Assembly (NCBI GenBank): GCA_022840285.1
Contig: JALHIE010000083.1
Location: 1 to 10,782 of the forward strand
Direction of reading: 5' to 3'
DNA: 10,782 bases
Source of the DNA: Porphyromonadaceae bacterium
Lineage (GTDB): Bacteria; Bacteroidota; Bacteroidia; Bacteroidales; Dysgonomonadaceae
Of the stretch, positions 1 through 6,147 are shown piece by piece (within the stretch, counting starts at the first letter, position 1; each line of letters starts with the position of its first letter). The position numbers were made by a program, and so were the translations under genes. The notes beneath the pieces were generated by a model. That model saw only the letters and a program-made list of their open reading frames with translations, was not told where the DNA came from and did not search any database.

Positions 1-81
1 ATACTGATAATCAGCTGCTTAACCATATTTTTTATGTTAAACTATGTTATATAAATCATTGAATTTTAATTAGTTAATTGA

Positions 82-117
82 ATATTTACCGAAGTATTGA
101 TATTTACCGAAGTATTG
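82..117. repeat. 18-bp perfect tandem duplication
   Basis: The 18-mer ATATTTACCGAAGTATTG occurs twice with no gap (82-99 and 100-117). Its length is a multiple of three, so it keeps one reading frame. Read in the frame of the downstream thioredoxin-like remnant, each copy gives YLPKY; copy 1 then runs into TGA at 98-100, while copy 2 continues into the remnant. It sits exactly at the upstream limit of the recognisable remnant, which fits a slippage or junction duplication made when the gene was truncated. Confidence 0.9.
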
Positions 118-313
118 TAATAAAGAAAGTTTTTTTAATAATTATCCTATTGAGATGGGAAAAAAGGAAATTGAAGATGAGTTTACAAAACATGAGCAAT
201 GGAAAGAAAAATCTGGATTAAGAGAAACACCTACGGTTTTAGTAAATGGTTATAAATTGCCCAATAATTTTAAAATTGAGGATTTGCGTCACTTTGAAGA
301 TATAGAGATATAA
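101..313 (+). pseudogene. C-terminal remnant of a thioredoxin/DsbA-like domain (VKOR-C39 fusion type)
   Basis: The open frame from 101 to the TAA at 311-313 gives about 70 residues; the first ATG is at 155 (52 aa). It contains a YPIE segment, an H-x2-W pair (HEQW), then ETPTVLVNGYKLP and KIEDLRHF. The H..W....TPT..vNGy.LP..y.ieDL pattern is, from memory, the end of the thioredoxin/DsbA-like domain found in Bacteroidota proteins that combine C39 peptidase, VKOR and thioredoxin domains, often beside double-glycine peptides. The CxxC active site and everything upstream are absent: TGA at 98-100 and TAG at 71-73 close the frame. A free-standing small protein from the ATG at 155 is possible but unlikely. 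The intact parent would form disulfides in the periplasm, which matters because the next gene encodes a six-cysteine peptide. The family call rests on motif memory, not a search. Confidence 0.6.
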
Positions 314-327
314 TTTTAAAAAATTAT

Positions 328-357
328 CCGTTAAATGGCAAAACGGTTAATTTTTCT
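328..357 (+). terminator. weak hairpin plus T-run between remnant and precursor 1
   Basis: CCGTT (328-332) pairs with AACGG (342-346) across a 9-nt loop, followed by TTAATTTTTCT. The stem is only 5 bp, so this is a marginal terminator candidate. It lies 15 nt after the stop of the thioredoxin-like remnant and 48 nt before precursor 1. Confidence 0.25.
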
Positions 358-394
358 AGATAATTTGATCATATAATTTTTAATTTTTTGAATT

Positions 395-598
395 ATGAAA
401 AAGTTAAGTAAAATCAAACTGCAAGATGCAGTAGTGTTGGAAGATCGCGAAATGAAAACGATTGTTGGAGGAATTATAGGGCCGTGTGATCCATTCGCCA
501 TCACTTGCTCCGGCCTTTGCCAAACGGTATATGGCAAAGGCACTTGCATGCGAAATGCCGATACATATTTATATTGTGCCTGTGTCTTAGTATCTTAA
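395..598 (+). CDS. double-glycine leader peptide precursor 1 (six-Cys core)
   Basis: The product is 67 aa. Residues 1-26 are a double-glycine leader ending EMKTIVGG, of the Bacteroidota type that NCBI models call TIGR04149 ('rSAM-modified RiPP' precursor). Cleavage after G26 by a C39-type transporter peptidase would release a 41-aa core (27-67) beginning IIGPC. The core has six cysteines at 31, 38, 42, 51, 61 and 63, spaced C-x6-C-x3-C-x8-C-x9-C-x-C. This includes CxxxC, a final CxC and G49-T-C51-x9-C61, the layout of cysteine-stabilised alpha-beta peptides. No radical SAM or C39 transporter gene lies in the window, so modification and export must be supplied elsewhere or have been lost. The leader is nucleotide-identical to that of the second precursor at 4768. 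ATG is the only sensible start because the leader begins MKKL as in its family. The peptide class is firm; a bacteriocin-like function is inference. Confidence 0.85.
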   Translation: MKKLSKIKLQDAVVLEDREMKTIVGGIIGPCDPFAITCSGLCQTVYGKGTCMRNADTYLYCACVLVS

Positions 599-638
599 TT
601 GTGATCCAGATTGTTAACCTGTCATGGATTTAATATCT

Positions 639-676
639 AAGCGTACTTTACAGTATGCTTGGCTATTAATATTTTT
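639..676 (+). terminator. hairpin downstream of precursor 1
   Basis: AAGCGTACT (639-647) pairs with AGTATGCTT (652-660), 9 bp including one G-U pair, with a 4-nt loop TTAC. A T5 run follows at 672-676 after an 11-nt gap, so it is not a textbook intrinsic terminator. It lies 40 nt after the precursor stop, the position where cassette 2 has its much stronger hairpin. A role in limiting readthrough from the precursor gene is plausible. Confidence 0.4.
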
Positions 677-799
677 GCGTGTTCAAAAATAGTTTAAAAA
701 ATGCACTGTTACACTCTGAGTATCAACATGATAGCATGAATTCGCTTTTAATTCGTTGATTATGAATGAAATAAGTAAATTTAACGGACTATTTTTAAA

Positions 800-807
800 T
801 AGGTTTG
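800..807 (+). promoter_or_regulatory. candidate Bacteroidota -7 box TAGGTTTG
   Basis: TAGGTTTG matches the TAnnTTTG -7 consensus of Bacteroides-type promoters exactly. No clear TTTG/TTG element is present about 20 nt upstream, and the nearest sizeable gene starts 300 nt downstream, so the assignment is weak. Confidence 0.25.
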
Positions 808-1080
808 TAACTTTTTATGTTACTCACATTCATTAAACTAACATCTCGAGGGGGAGGTAAAATGGAGGTATATATCCAAATTATATATCTGAAATGTTAT
901 AGGGATATTTTAACGAGCTAAAGGTTTGACTTTCAGCCTTATATTTTTATCATATTTATTTTGATACTGAACAAGTTTTAGTAAAAATCATTCAGACAAA
1001 AACCATTACCTCAATGGTTATAAATTACGCAAAATTATTCATTTAAGATAACTAAAAGACATTATTTTCATCAAAGATGG

Positions 1081-1094
1081 TGAGTTTAAACTCA
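1081..1094. promoter_or_regulatory. 14-bp perfect palindrome TGAGTTTAAACTCA
   Basis: The sequence equals its own reverse complement over all 14 bases and ends 16 nt before the ATG of GLPGLI 1. It has no loop, so it is better suited to dimeric protein binding than to an RNA hairpin. A looser inverted repeat, AACCATT-ACCTC-AATGGTT, lies at 1001-1019. No counterpart is present before GLPGLI 2. An operator role is a guess. Confidence 0.3.
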
Positions 1095-1110
1095 TTTATA
1101 ATTGGTCATT

Positions 1111-1989
1111 ATGATATATCAAAAAAAAATTCTTGTAATTTTGTCTATTCTTTTTATAAGCATAAATCTTCAAAGTGCTAAAGTAGAAAAGAAAAATGAC
1201 AAAGCCTTTTTACGTATTGTATATACTTTTACGCAAAAAAATTACACTCGAGAATCTTTGTCATCTCGAACAGATACAATGGCTTTAGATATAGGTCTAA
1301 AACTGTCAGAATTTTATGATTTGACGGCAATCGCGAAAGATTCATTGAAATATAGTGTTTTTCAGCCTGCCAAAGTAAAATCAGTAACTTTAATTAAAAA
1401 TCCGCATATTGCTGAATCTGCAATAAACAGCAATCTAAATGGAAACAACAATGTTTTCTCCCCAAATAGTTATATTTCATTCACCATATTTAAAGACAGA
1501 GATGAAAAACACGTTTATACCCTTGATAAAGAATTAAGGATAGGAGGAATATCTGTATTCTTAGATGAGGAAATATATCCACAGCAGTGGATTATTGAAA
1601 GTGATACGATTAACATATTGAATTACCCGTGTCATAAAGCAAGCACAAAATTTAGGGGGAGAGAATACGAGGTATATTTTACTCAAGAGATACCTGTCAA
1701 TGAGGGTCCATGGAAACTGTACGGCTTGCCGGGGCTTATTCTTGCTGCTAAAACAACCGATGAAATCTTTTCGTTTAAAGCAATTGGAATACAAGAAATA
1801 AACGATAGATCATTAAATATACCTGATGGAAGAAACTCCGAAGTGATCAAAGATATAAAACAGTATAATGAATTTATTCAATCAAAAGCAAAGACTGAAT
1901 CATACATTTTCGAAAACAACGGTAATATAACTATTGCAAATAAGTTCTCGTCAAAGAAGATTATCTTATTAGAAACAGAAGAATATTAA
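1111..1989 (+). CDS. GLPGLI family protein 1
   Basis: The product is 292 aa from ATG 1111. An in-frame TTG at 1102 would add only MVI and is not needed. Residues 1 to about 23 are a signal peptide (a lysine pair, then ILVILSILFISI, then LQSA), so the protein is exported to the periplasm or cell surface. The family signature GPWKLYGLPGLI lies at about 199-210, with the hallmark GLPGLI at 205-210. It is preceded by YPCHKASTKFRGREYEVYFTQEIP, written here as the pattern YPC-x2-A-x3-FRGR-x-Y-x3-FT-x2-IP, shared with the second copy at 5080. A TDTMALDIG-like block near residue 55 is also shared. GLPGLI proteins (TIGR01200) are Bacteroidota-specific and have no established biochemical function; they commonly accompany double-glycine peptide precursors. 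The outer-membrane protein starts 73 bp downstream, so co-transcription is likely. Immunity, chaperone or export-accessory roles are all open. Confidence 0.88.
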   Translation: MIYQKKILVILSILFISINLQSAKVEKKNDKAFLRIVYTFTQKNYTRESLSSRTDTMALDIGLKLSEFYDLTAIAKDSLKYSVFQPAKVKSVTLIKNPHIAESAINSNLNGNNNVFSPNSYISFTIFKDRDEKHVYTLDKELRIGGISVFLDEEIYPQQWIIESDTINILNYPCHKASTKFRGREYEVYFTQEIPVNEGPWKLYGLPGLILAAKTTDEIFSFKAIGIQEINDRSLNIPDGRNSEVIKDIKQYNEFIQSKAKTESYIFENNGNITIANKFSSKKIILLETEEY

Positions 1990-2062
1990 TAATTGAATAC
2001 ACCGAACCAAATAACAAAACGGAATACGCCTATATTATTACAGCAATAGAAAAGGAATAAAG

Positions 2063-4684
2063 ATGAGGCCTATAATAACCTTTCTGCTCAGTTTTCTGTT
2101 TTCATTTTCAGTTTTCTCCCAAACAGAAATTTCTGGCCACGTGCTTAATGCCGCTACACGAAAACCTGTTGAAGCTGCCACAGTAACGCTGCATCCTGTG
2201 GGTTCGGCAAATATCCTTTCATATACGATGACAGGTAAAGATGGGACTTTTACACTGAAGCGTGCCTCTATGCCAGATTCAGTTACAATATCGGTGCGCT
2301 CTATGACCATTGAAACACAATCGAAAACCGTAAAGAATAATGTTGGATCTGTGGAGTTCCTAGTAAAAGAAAAAGTAACAGAGTTGAAAGAAGTCATTGT
2401 TAAGGCTCCCAAAGTAAGACAGTTGGGCGATACCATCCATTATGATGTTTCCAGCTTTCTGGACGAAACCGACCGCAGTATCGGTGATGTGCTAAAAAAA
2501 CTGCCCGGCGTGCAGGTACTTTCGTCAGGGCAAATTCTATATCAAAACAAAGCCATCAGTAAATTTTATGTGGAGGGACTGGATTTGTTGAAAGGCAAAT
2601 ACGGGATCGCCACCAATAATATCGATGCCAAAAACGTGGCATCGGTGCAGGTGCTCGAAAACCATCAGCCGATTAAAGCACTCAAAAACATGGAGATTCC
2701 CGAGGAGGCAGCTATCAACCTAAAACTCAAAAAATCGGCTTTAGGCGCTTTTTTTTCCACGGCGCAATTGGGTGTGGGACTGCCGTGGCCATTATTGAGT
2801 AACGAACTGGTAGGAATGCGCTTTACACAAAAACAGCAAAACATGCTTGTATATAAAGGTGATAACACCGGACGGGATATTGCGCAGGAAATCATTTCTT
2901 TTTATGGCGGTTCAGACGACGCCACCACTTCTTTCCTGAATGTGGTTTCACCGTCTCCGCCCAACATTAACCGGCAACATTTTTTGTTTAACGATGCACA
3001 TTTGGGGTCGCTCAACGATTTGCGCACGTTTAAGAAAGACCTCACGCTCACCACTAATATCAATTACTTATTTGATAAACACACAAGCGACAGCTACGCG
3101 CGCCGCGATGTTTTTGTGGACGGCAGTGAGAATATTCGTATAGAGGAAGACATGAATTCACGCTTGTTAAAACGCGAACTGGAAGGTGCGCTTACTTTGG
3201 AAAAAAATACCGACGACTATTTCCTGAATAACAAAATAAATCTGTCTTCAAAGTGGAACGATGAATCGGGAAACGTTTTGGCTGACAGGGCAGTCTCGCA
3301 ACGATTGAATTTACCGTCGTTGTATGTTGCGAACAATTTCGATTACGTACGTCGCACCGGGAAAAAAAGGTTTCGGGTACAATCGGAAATTTCTTACACT
3401 GCGCAGGAAAACCGGCTGAGCGTTTCTCCTTCAATGTTCGGAAGCTTTCTCGAAGCCGATTCCATGCTGCTACGTCAAGACGTTTTGTACAATCGGTTTA
3501 TGACTAATACATCGGTTTCGGGCAGCAGGGAAGGAAAGGTTTCGCTGCATTACTCAGCGGGCGTTTTCAGCAACCATTACACATTTCAATCGGCATTACA
3601 CGAAGGACTTAACGCAATGTTGCTAAGTACTGACAGTTTACGAAATCAATTCTCACGCGGCGAAATCGGTCTTCGAGTTTCTCCCGGAATGCGCGTCACA
3701 ATTACCGAAAAACTGAAACCTTACTTTTCATTTCCCGTAACCTATTTACTTGTAAACAAAAACGACCTGGTTCGGAGTAATGATAGTCGTATCGGTTATT
3801 GGCTTTTTGCCCCCAATGTGTATTTGGATTATCCGTTAAGTACACGGATTACTCTTTACGGTAGCGCAAGTTACAGCAACAATATCGGTGGTATGCGCGA
3901 AGACCTTATTGGGTACATGATGACTTCGTACCGGAATCTAAGCCGCAATGACGGACTGCAAAGCAAAAATTCCACTGCTAACATATATGCCAACCTGAAT
4001 TATCGAAATCCGTTCACTACGCTTTTTATGACGTTTGGTGTAAACTGGATGAATAATTGGCGCAATATGCTTTACGATACACACTACACAGGCATTTTGA
4101 GCAGCGCAACAAGCATTTTGCATCCGCATTCTGCACAGCAATTCAGTGCTAATTTTTCTGTCGGAAAAAGCGTTGATGCCATCAGTTCCGAATTGCGTGC
4201 AGGCACAGGTTACATTTGCAACAAATCCATCGCGCTCAATCAGGGAATTATTTCGCCTTTCACATCGGATTCTTACAACGTTTCCGGCTCATCCACCACC
4301 GATATCGGACAGTTTATGATCTTGAAATACAGCGCGGCATATTCGCAAAGCCGAATTCGCGTTAGCTATAACCGCTTGTCCCCAATGCATTATTTCACAC
4401 AGAGCCTGAACACATCTTTTATTCCCAAGAAAGGACTGATTTTTAATATTGGATTCAATCATTATTTCAATAACGCGATACAATCGGCCGCACGCTCGTC
4501 GTGGTTCGGCAACGCGGGCGTCAAGTACAACCTTAGAAGCGTCGATTTAATACTCGACTGGACGAACATTTTCAATACGCGACGTTTTGTTACGTATTCT
4601 TACAGCGATGTTAGCAGTTATTATTCGGAATACATGCTTCGATCTTCGGAAGTACTCTTGAGAGTCAGGTTTAAGATTTTGTAA
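2063..4684 (+). CDS. outer-membrane protein: CarboxypepD_reg-like domain, plug-like domain and beta-barrel
   Basis: The product is 873 aa. Residues 1-19 are a signal peptide ending FSVFS. Residues about 22-101 form a carboxypeptidase-regulatory-like beta-sandwich (SGHVLNAATRKPVEAATV start). Residues about 113-205 resemble a TonB-receptor plug (LGDTIHYDVSSF, DVLKKLPGV, YVEGLDLL, VASVQVLENHQP). The rest is rich in alternating aromatic and polar residues, as in a TonB-receptor-type beta-barrel, and ends LLRVRFKIL. There is no SusC-type signature, and no SusD partner follows. This fits the short TonB-receptor-like proteins that sit beside GLPGLI genes. An AAGGA stretch 6 nt before the ATG acts as a passable ribosome site, unusual here. 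Base composition is more balanced than in the flanking AT-rich peptide genes. Its C-terminal motif VDLILDWTN has a relic counterpart at 6121-6147. It may be a peptide export or uptake channel, or an unrelated receptor. Confidence 0.85.
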   Translation: MRPIITFLLSFLFSFSVFSQTEISGHVLNAATRKPVEAATVTLHPVGSANILSYTMTGKDGTFTLKRASMPDSVTISVRSMTIETQSKTVKNNVGSVEFLVKEKVTELKEVIVKAPKVRQLGDTIHYDVSSFLDETDRSIGDVLKKLPGVQVLSSGQILYQNKAISKFYVEGLDLLKGKYGIATNNIDAKNVASVQVLENHQPIKALKNMEIPEEAAINLKLKKSALGAFFSTAQLGVGLPWPLLSNELVGMRFTQKQQNMLVYKGDNTGRDIAQEIISFYGGSDDATTSFLNVVSPSPPNINRQHFLFNDAHLGSLNDLRTFKKDLTLTTNINYLFDKHTSDSYARRDVFVDGSENIRIEEDMNSRLLKRELEGALTLEKNTDDYFLNNKINLSSKWNDESGNVLADRAVSQRLNLPSLYVANNFDYVRRTGKKRFRVQSEISYTAQENRLSVSPSMFGSFLEADSMLLRQDVLYNRFMTNTSVSGSREGKVSLHYSAGVFSNHYTFQSALHEGLNAMLLSTDSLRNQFSRGEIGLRVSPGMRVTITEKLKPYFSFPVTYLLVNKNDLVRSNDSRIGYWLFAPNVYLDYPLSTRITLYGSASYSNNIGGMREDLIGYMMTSYRNLSRNDGLQSKNSTANIYANLNYRNPFTTLFMTFGVNWMNNWRNMLYDTHYTGILSSATSILHPHSAQQFSANFSVGKSVDAISSELRAGTGYICNKSIALNQGIISPFTSDSYNVSGSSTTDIGQFMILKYSAAYSQSRIRVSYNRLSPMHYFTQSLNTSFIPKKGLIFNIGFNHYFNNAIQSAARSSWFGNAGVKYNLRSVDLILDWTNIFNTRRFVTYSYSDVSSYYSEYMLRSSEVLLRVRFKIL

Positions 4685-4694
4685 AACAATAAAA

Positions 4695-4732
4695 ATCAAA
4701 GTTTCATGAGGTGACATTAATGGGACTTTGAT
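4695..4732 (+). terminator. 13-bp hairpin after the outer-membrane protein gene
   Basis: ATCAAAGTTTCAT (4695-4707) pairs with ATGGGACTTTGAT (4720-4732), with two G-U pairs and a 12-nt loop. It begins 10 nt after the stop. No T-run follows on the plus strand; A-rich sequence precedes it, so on the minus strand it would look more like an intrinsic terminator. It ends 35 nt before precursor 2 and could separate the two cassettes' transcripts. Confidence 0.4.
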
Positions 4733-4767
4733 AATAATAACACTGTCGCAAACTAATTTACATTTTT

Positions 4768-4836
4768 ATGAAAAAGTTAAGTAAAATCAAACTGCAAGAT
4801 GCAGTAGTGTTGGAAGATCGCGAAATGAAAACGATT
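4768..4836 (+). repeat. 69-nt exact repeat of the peptide leader (copy 1 at 395-463)
   Basis: Nucleotides 4768-4836 are identical to 395-463, from the ATG through codon 23 (Ile). Identity stops on both sides: only TT is shared before the ATG, and codon 24 differs (GTT against TTC). The next GGAGGA glycine pair is again shared, and then the cores diverge completely. Confidence 0.95.
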
Positions 4837-4995
4837 TTCGGAGGAGCTAGCAATGGTTGTGCCTCTGCAAGTGGATACGTATGTTATGAGATCCAATGTA
4901 GTGATATTGTAGGTGATAGGTTAGTATTCGGACGATGTCAATGGGTAACCATGCCATGGGGCAATACGTGCGCTTGTGTCGTCACCAAAGTATAA
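4768..4995 (+). CDS. double-glycine leader peptide precursor 2 (six-Cys core)
   Basis: The product is 75 aa: leader 1-26 ending EMKTIFGG, then a 49-aa core (27-75) beginning ASNGC. The leader differs from precursor 1 at one residue only (F24 for V24). Core cysteines are at 31, 39, 44, 57, 68 and 70, spaced C-x7-C-x4-C-x12-C-x10-C-x-C. Apart from cysteine order and a shared terminal CACV, the core has no evident identity with core 1. It contains G55-R-C57-x10-C68 and two tryptophans (W59, W64). It is expected to be cleaved after G26 and exported by a C39-type system not present here. It stands 83 bp after the outer-membrane protein gene, and a 16-bp hairpin follows its stop. Whether it is toxin, signal or other effector cannot be told from sequence. 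Confidence 0.85.
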   Translation: MKKLSKIKLQDAVVLEDREMKTIFGGASNGCASASGYVCYEIQCSDIVGDRLVFGRCQWVTMPWGNTCACVVTKV

Positions 4996-5026
4996 AACAG
5001 TTTCTATCCACTATGTAAATTAAAAT

Positions 5027-5064
5027 AAAATTGAAGAAGAAAAACCAATTTCTTCTTCAATTTT
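5027..5064 (+). terminator. 16-bp perfect hairpin between precursor 2 and GLPGLI 2
   Basis: AAAATTGAAGAAGAAA (5027-5042) pairs perfectly with TTTCTTCTTCAATTTT (5049-5064) around the 6-nt loop AACCAA. The 3' arm ends in TTTT and the 5' arm starts AAAA, so it could terminate in both directions. It lies 31 nt after the precursor stop and 15 nt before the GLPGLI ATG. It probably caps the short peptide mRNA or attenuates transcription into GLPGLI 2, giving more precursor than partner. Confidence 0.7.
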
Positions 5065-5079
5065 GAAAATTTAAATACT

Positions 5080-5988
5080 ATGGCAGCTATTATAAATAAA
5101 ACTATTATTTTATTTCTTATTGAAATAATAAGTCTATTTGGAATTTCAAATTTTCTTTATTCACAAACTTTAGACCAATGGCAAAATAACAATAACATAA
5201 TTGACTCAGCTACAACTCGTATTATATATCAATTTGATCAAGAGGTAATTATGGAATATATGCCTATAATCATAAAAGACACAATGGCATTGGATATTGG
5301 AAATGAATGGTCTTTTTATTATAATTTCTATAAGTATAGAAATGACTCCCTCGAACTTGAAAAGAACAATAAATTACGAAATAAAATTCAATCTGTTACA
5401 CTTATCGAAGATCCCACAATTATTCTTGAACTAAAGAATATGAAGACTGAAATATTTGATGAGAAGAAAGATGATTCCTTTCAGTTATTTAAAAATAGAA
5501 AATCCGGTAGATTGGTAGTTTTTGACAAGATTTCTGGAGAAATGAATGCCCAGTTTGTTGAGAATATTCCTCCATTTGAATGGACAGTAAAAGAGGATAC
5601 ATGTACTATTTTAGGTTATCCTTGTACTTTAGCTTCAACAACTTTTCGGGGACGTACATATAAAGCATGGTTTACCTTGGATATTCCCATAAATGATGGA
5701 CCATGGAAGCTATATGGTTTACCTGGATTAATTTTAAAAGCAAAAACTCAGGATAATATGTTTGAATTTGTAGCGATAGGAGTTGAGAAGTTAGATGATA
5801 AGCATATTGGATTTCAAAACTCCAAAAACTCAAAAAATACTGTTATGTGCAAAGATTTAAATCAATTTCTTGATTTAAGAAAAAAAAGAAGTAAAGATTT
5901 ATTAGTTGGATTTTTTAAGGATCGTAGGCTACTTTTGTTTCATAAACAAAACCCCATGAATAAAAATGAAATAGAATTAACACCATAA
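5080..5988 (+). CDS. GLPGLI family protein 2
   Basis: The product is 302 aa. Residues 1 to about 28 are a signal peptide (hydrophobic IILFLIEIISLFGI, ending FLYSQ). The GPWKLYGLPGLI signature is at about 207-218, with GLPGLI at 213-218. It is preceded by the same YPC-x2-A-x3-FRGR-x-Y-x3-FT-x2-IP pattern as copy 1 and, near residue 67, by DTMALDIG. Outside these blocks the two proteins are clearly diverged, in contrast to the nucleotide-identical peptide leaders. The gene is strongly AT-rich. It follows the 16-bp hairpin and precedes degraded remains of what would have been the next genes of the cassette. Function is unknown for the family; pairing each precursor with its own diverged GLPGLI protein hints at specificity for the core, for example immunity or dedicated handling. 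Confidence 0.88.
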   Translation: MAAIINKTIILFLIEIISLFGISNFLYSQTLDQWQNNNNIIDSATTRIIYQFDQEVIMEYMPIIIKDTMALDIGNEWSFYYNFYKYRNDSLELEKNNKLRNKIQSVTLIEDPTIILELKNMKTEIFDEKKDDSFQLFKNRKSGRLVVFDKISGEMNAQFVENIPPFEWTVKEDTCTILGYPCTLASTTFRGRTYKAWFTLDIPINDGPWKLYGLPGLILKAKTQDNMFEFVAIGVEKLDDKHIGFQNSKNSKNTVMCKDLNQFLDLRKKRSKDLLVGFFKDRRLLLFHKQNPMNKNEIELTP

Positions 5989-6081
5989 ATAAAGAAATTT
6001 AGATTTGTCCTTTGGTGAATGTATTAATCTTCAGAATTTTATTAAATACTCATTCTGCAAGAATGTAAATAATATTCGCAT

Positions 6082-6147
6082 CGGTTAAACAAGACAGTAA
6101 CAAAGTTCAAAATGCAAAATGCGGATTTGATGCTTGATTGGACAAAT
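6082..6147 (+). pseudogene. scar of a second outer-membrane beta-barrel gene
   Basis: The frame at 6082-6147 ends KFKMQNADLMLDWTN. This matches the C-terminal strand pair of the intact outer-membrane protein (KYNLRSVDLILDWTN, ending at 4567) at DLxLDWTN and in residue spacing. In the intact protein about 38 more residues follow; here the match stops at 6147 and LanC-like sequence takes over. Upstream the frame closes at a TAA (6070-6072), and only faint similarity (an NN-x3-I stretch near 6070-6085) remains. I read this as a deletion relic of cassette 2's own outer-membrane protein. Confidence 0.5.

Larger units (their letters stand above)
599..1110 (+). other. 512-bp spacer between precursor 1 and GLPGLI 1
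   Basis: I find no convincing gene here. It holds a hairpin at 639-660, an exact TAGGTTTG box at 800-807, a 19-codon reading frame at 862-921 preceded by a GGGGGAGG stretch, an inverted repeat AACCATT/AATGGTT at 1001-1019, a 14-nt echo of the thioredoxin-like remnant (1013-1026) and a 14-bp palindrome (1081-1094). The corresponding gap in cassette 2 is only 84 bp. The length, AT content and echo suggest decayed sequence rather than a designed leader region. Confidence 0.5.

Noticed and set aside
331..549. 72-aa minus-strand frame over precursor 1
   Set aside because: It is antisense to a precursor whose leader is duplicated at 4768; the sense strand is clearly the coding one.
2038..2436. 132-aa minus-strand open frame over the start of the outer-membrane protein gene
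   Set aside because: It is the antisense shadow of a clearly real, long gene with signal peptide and domain order; it has no recognisable motif.
6051..6065. CATTCT-GCA-AGAATG hairpin as terminator of GLPGLI 2
   Set aside because: The stem is only 6 bp with a 3-nt loop, lacks a T-run and lies within the presumed barrel scar.
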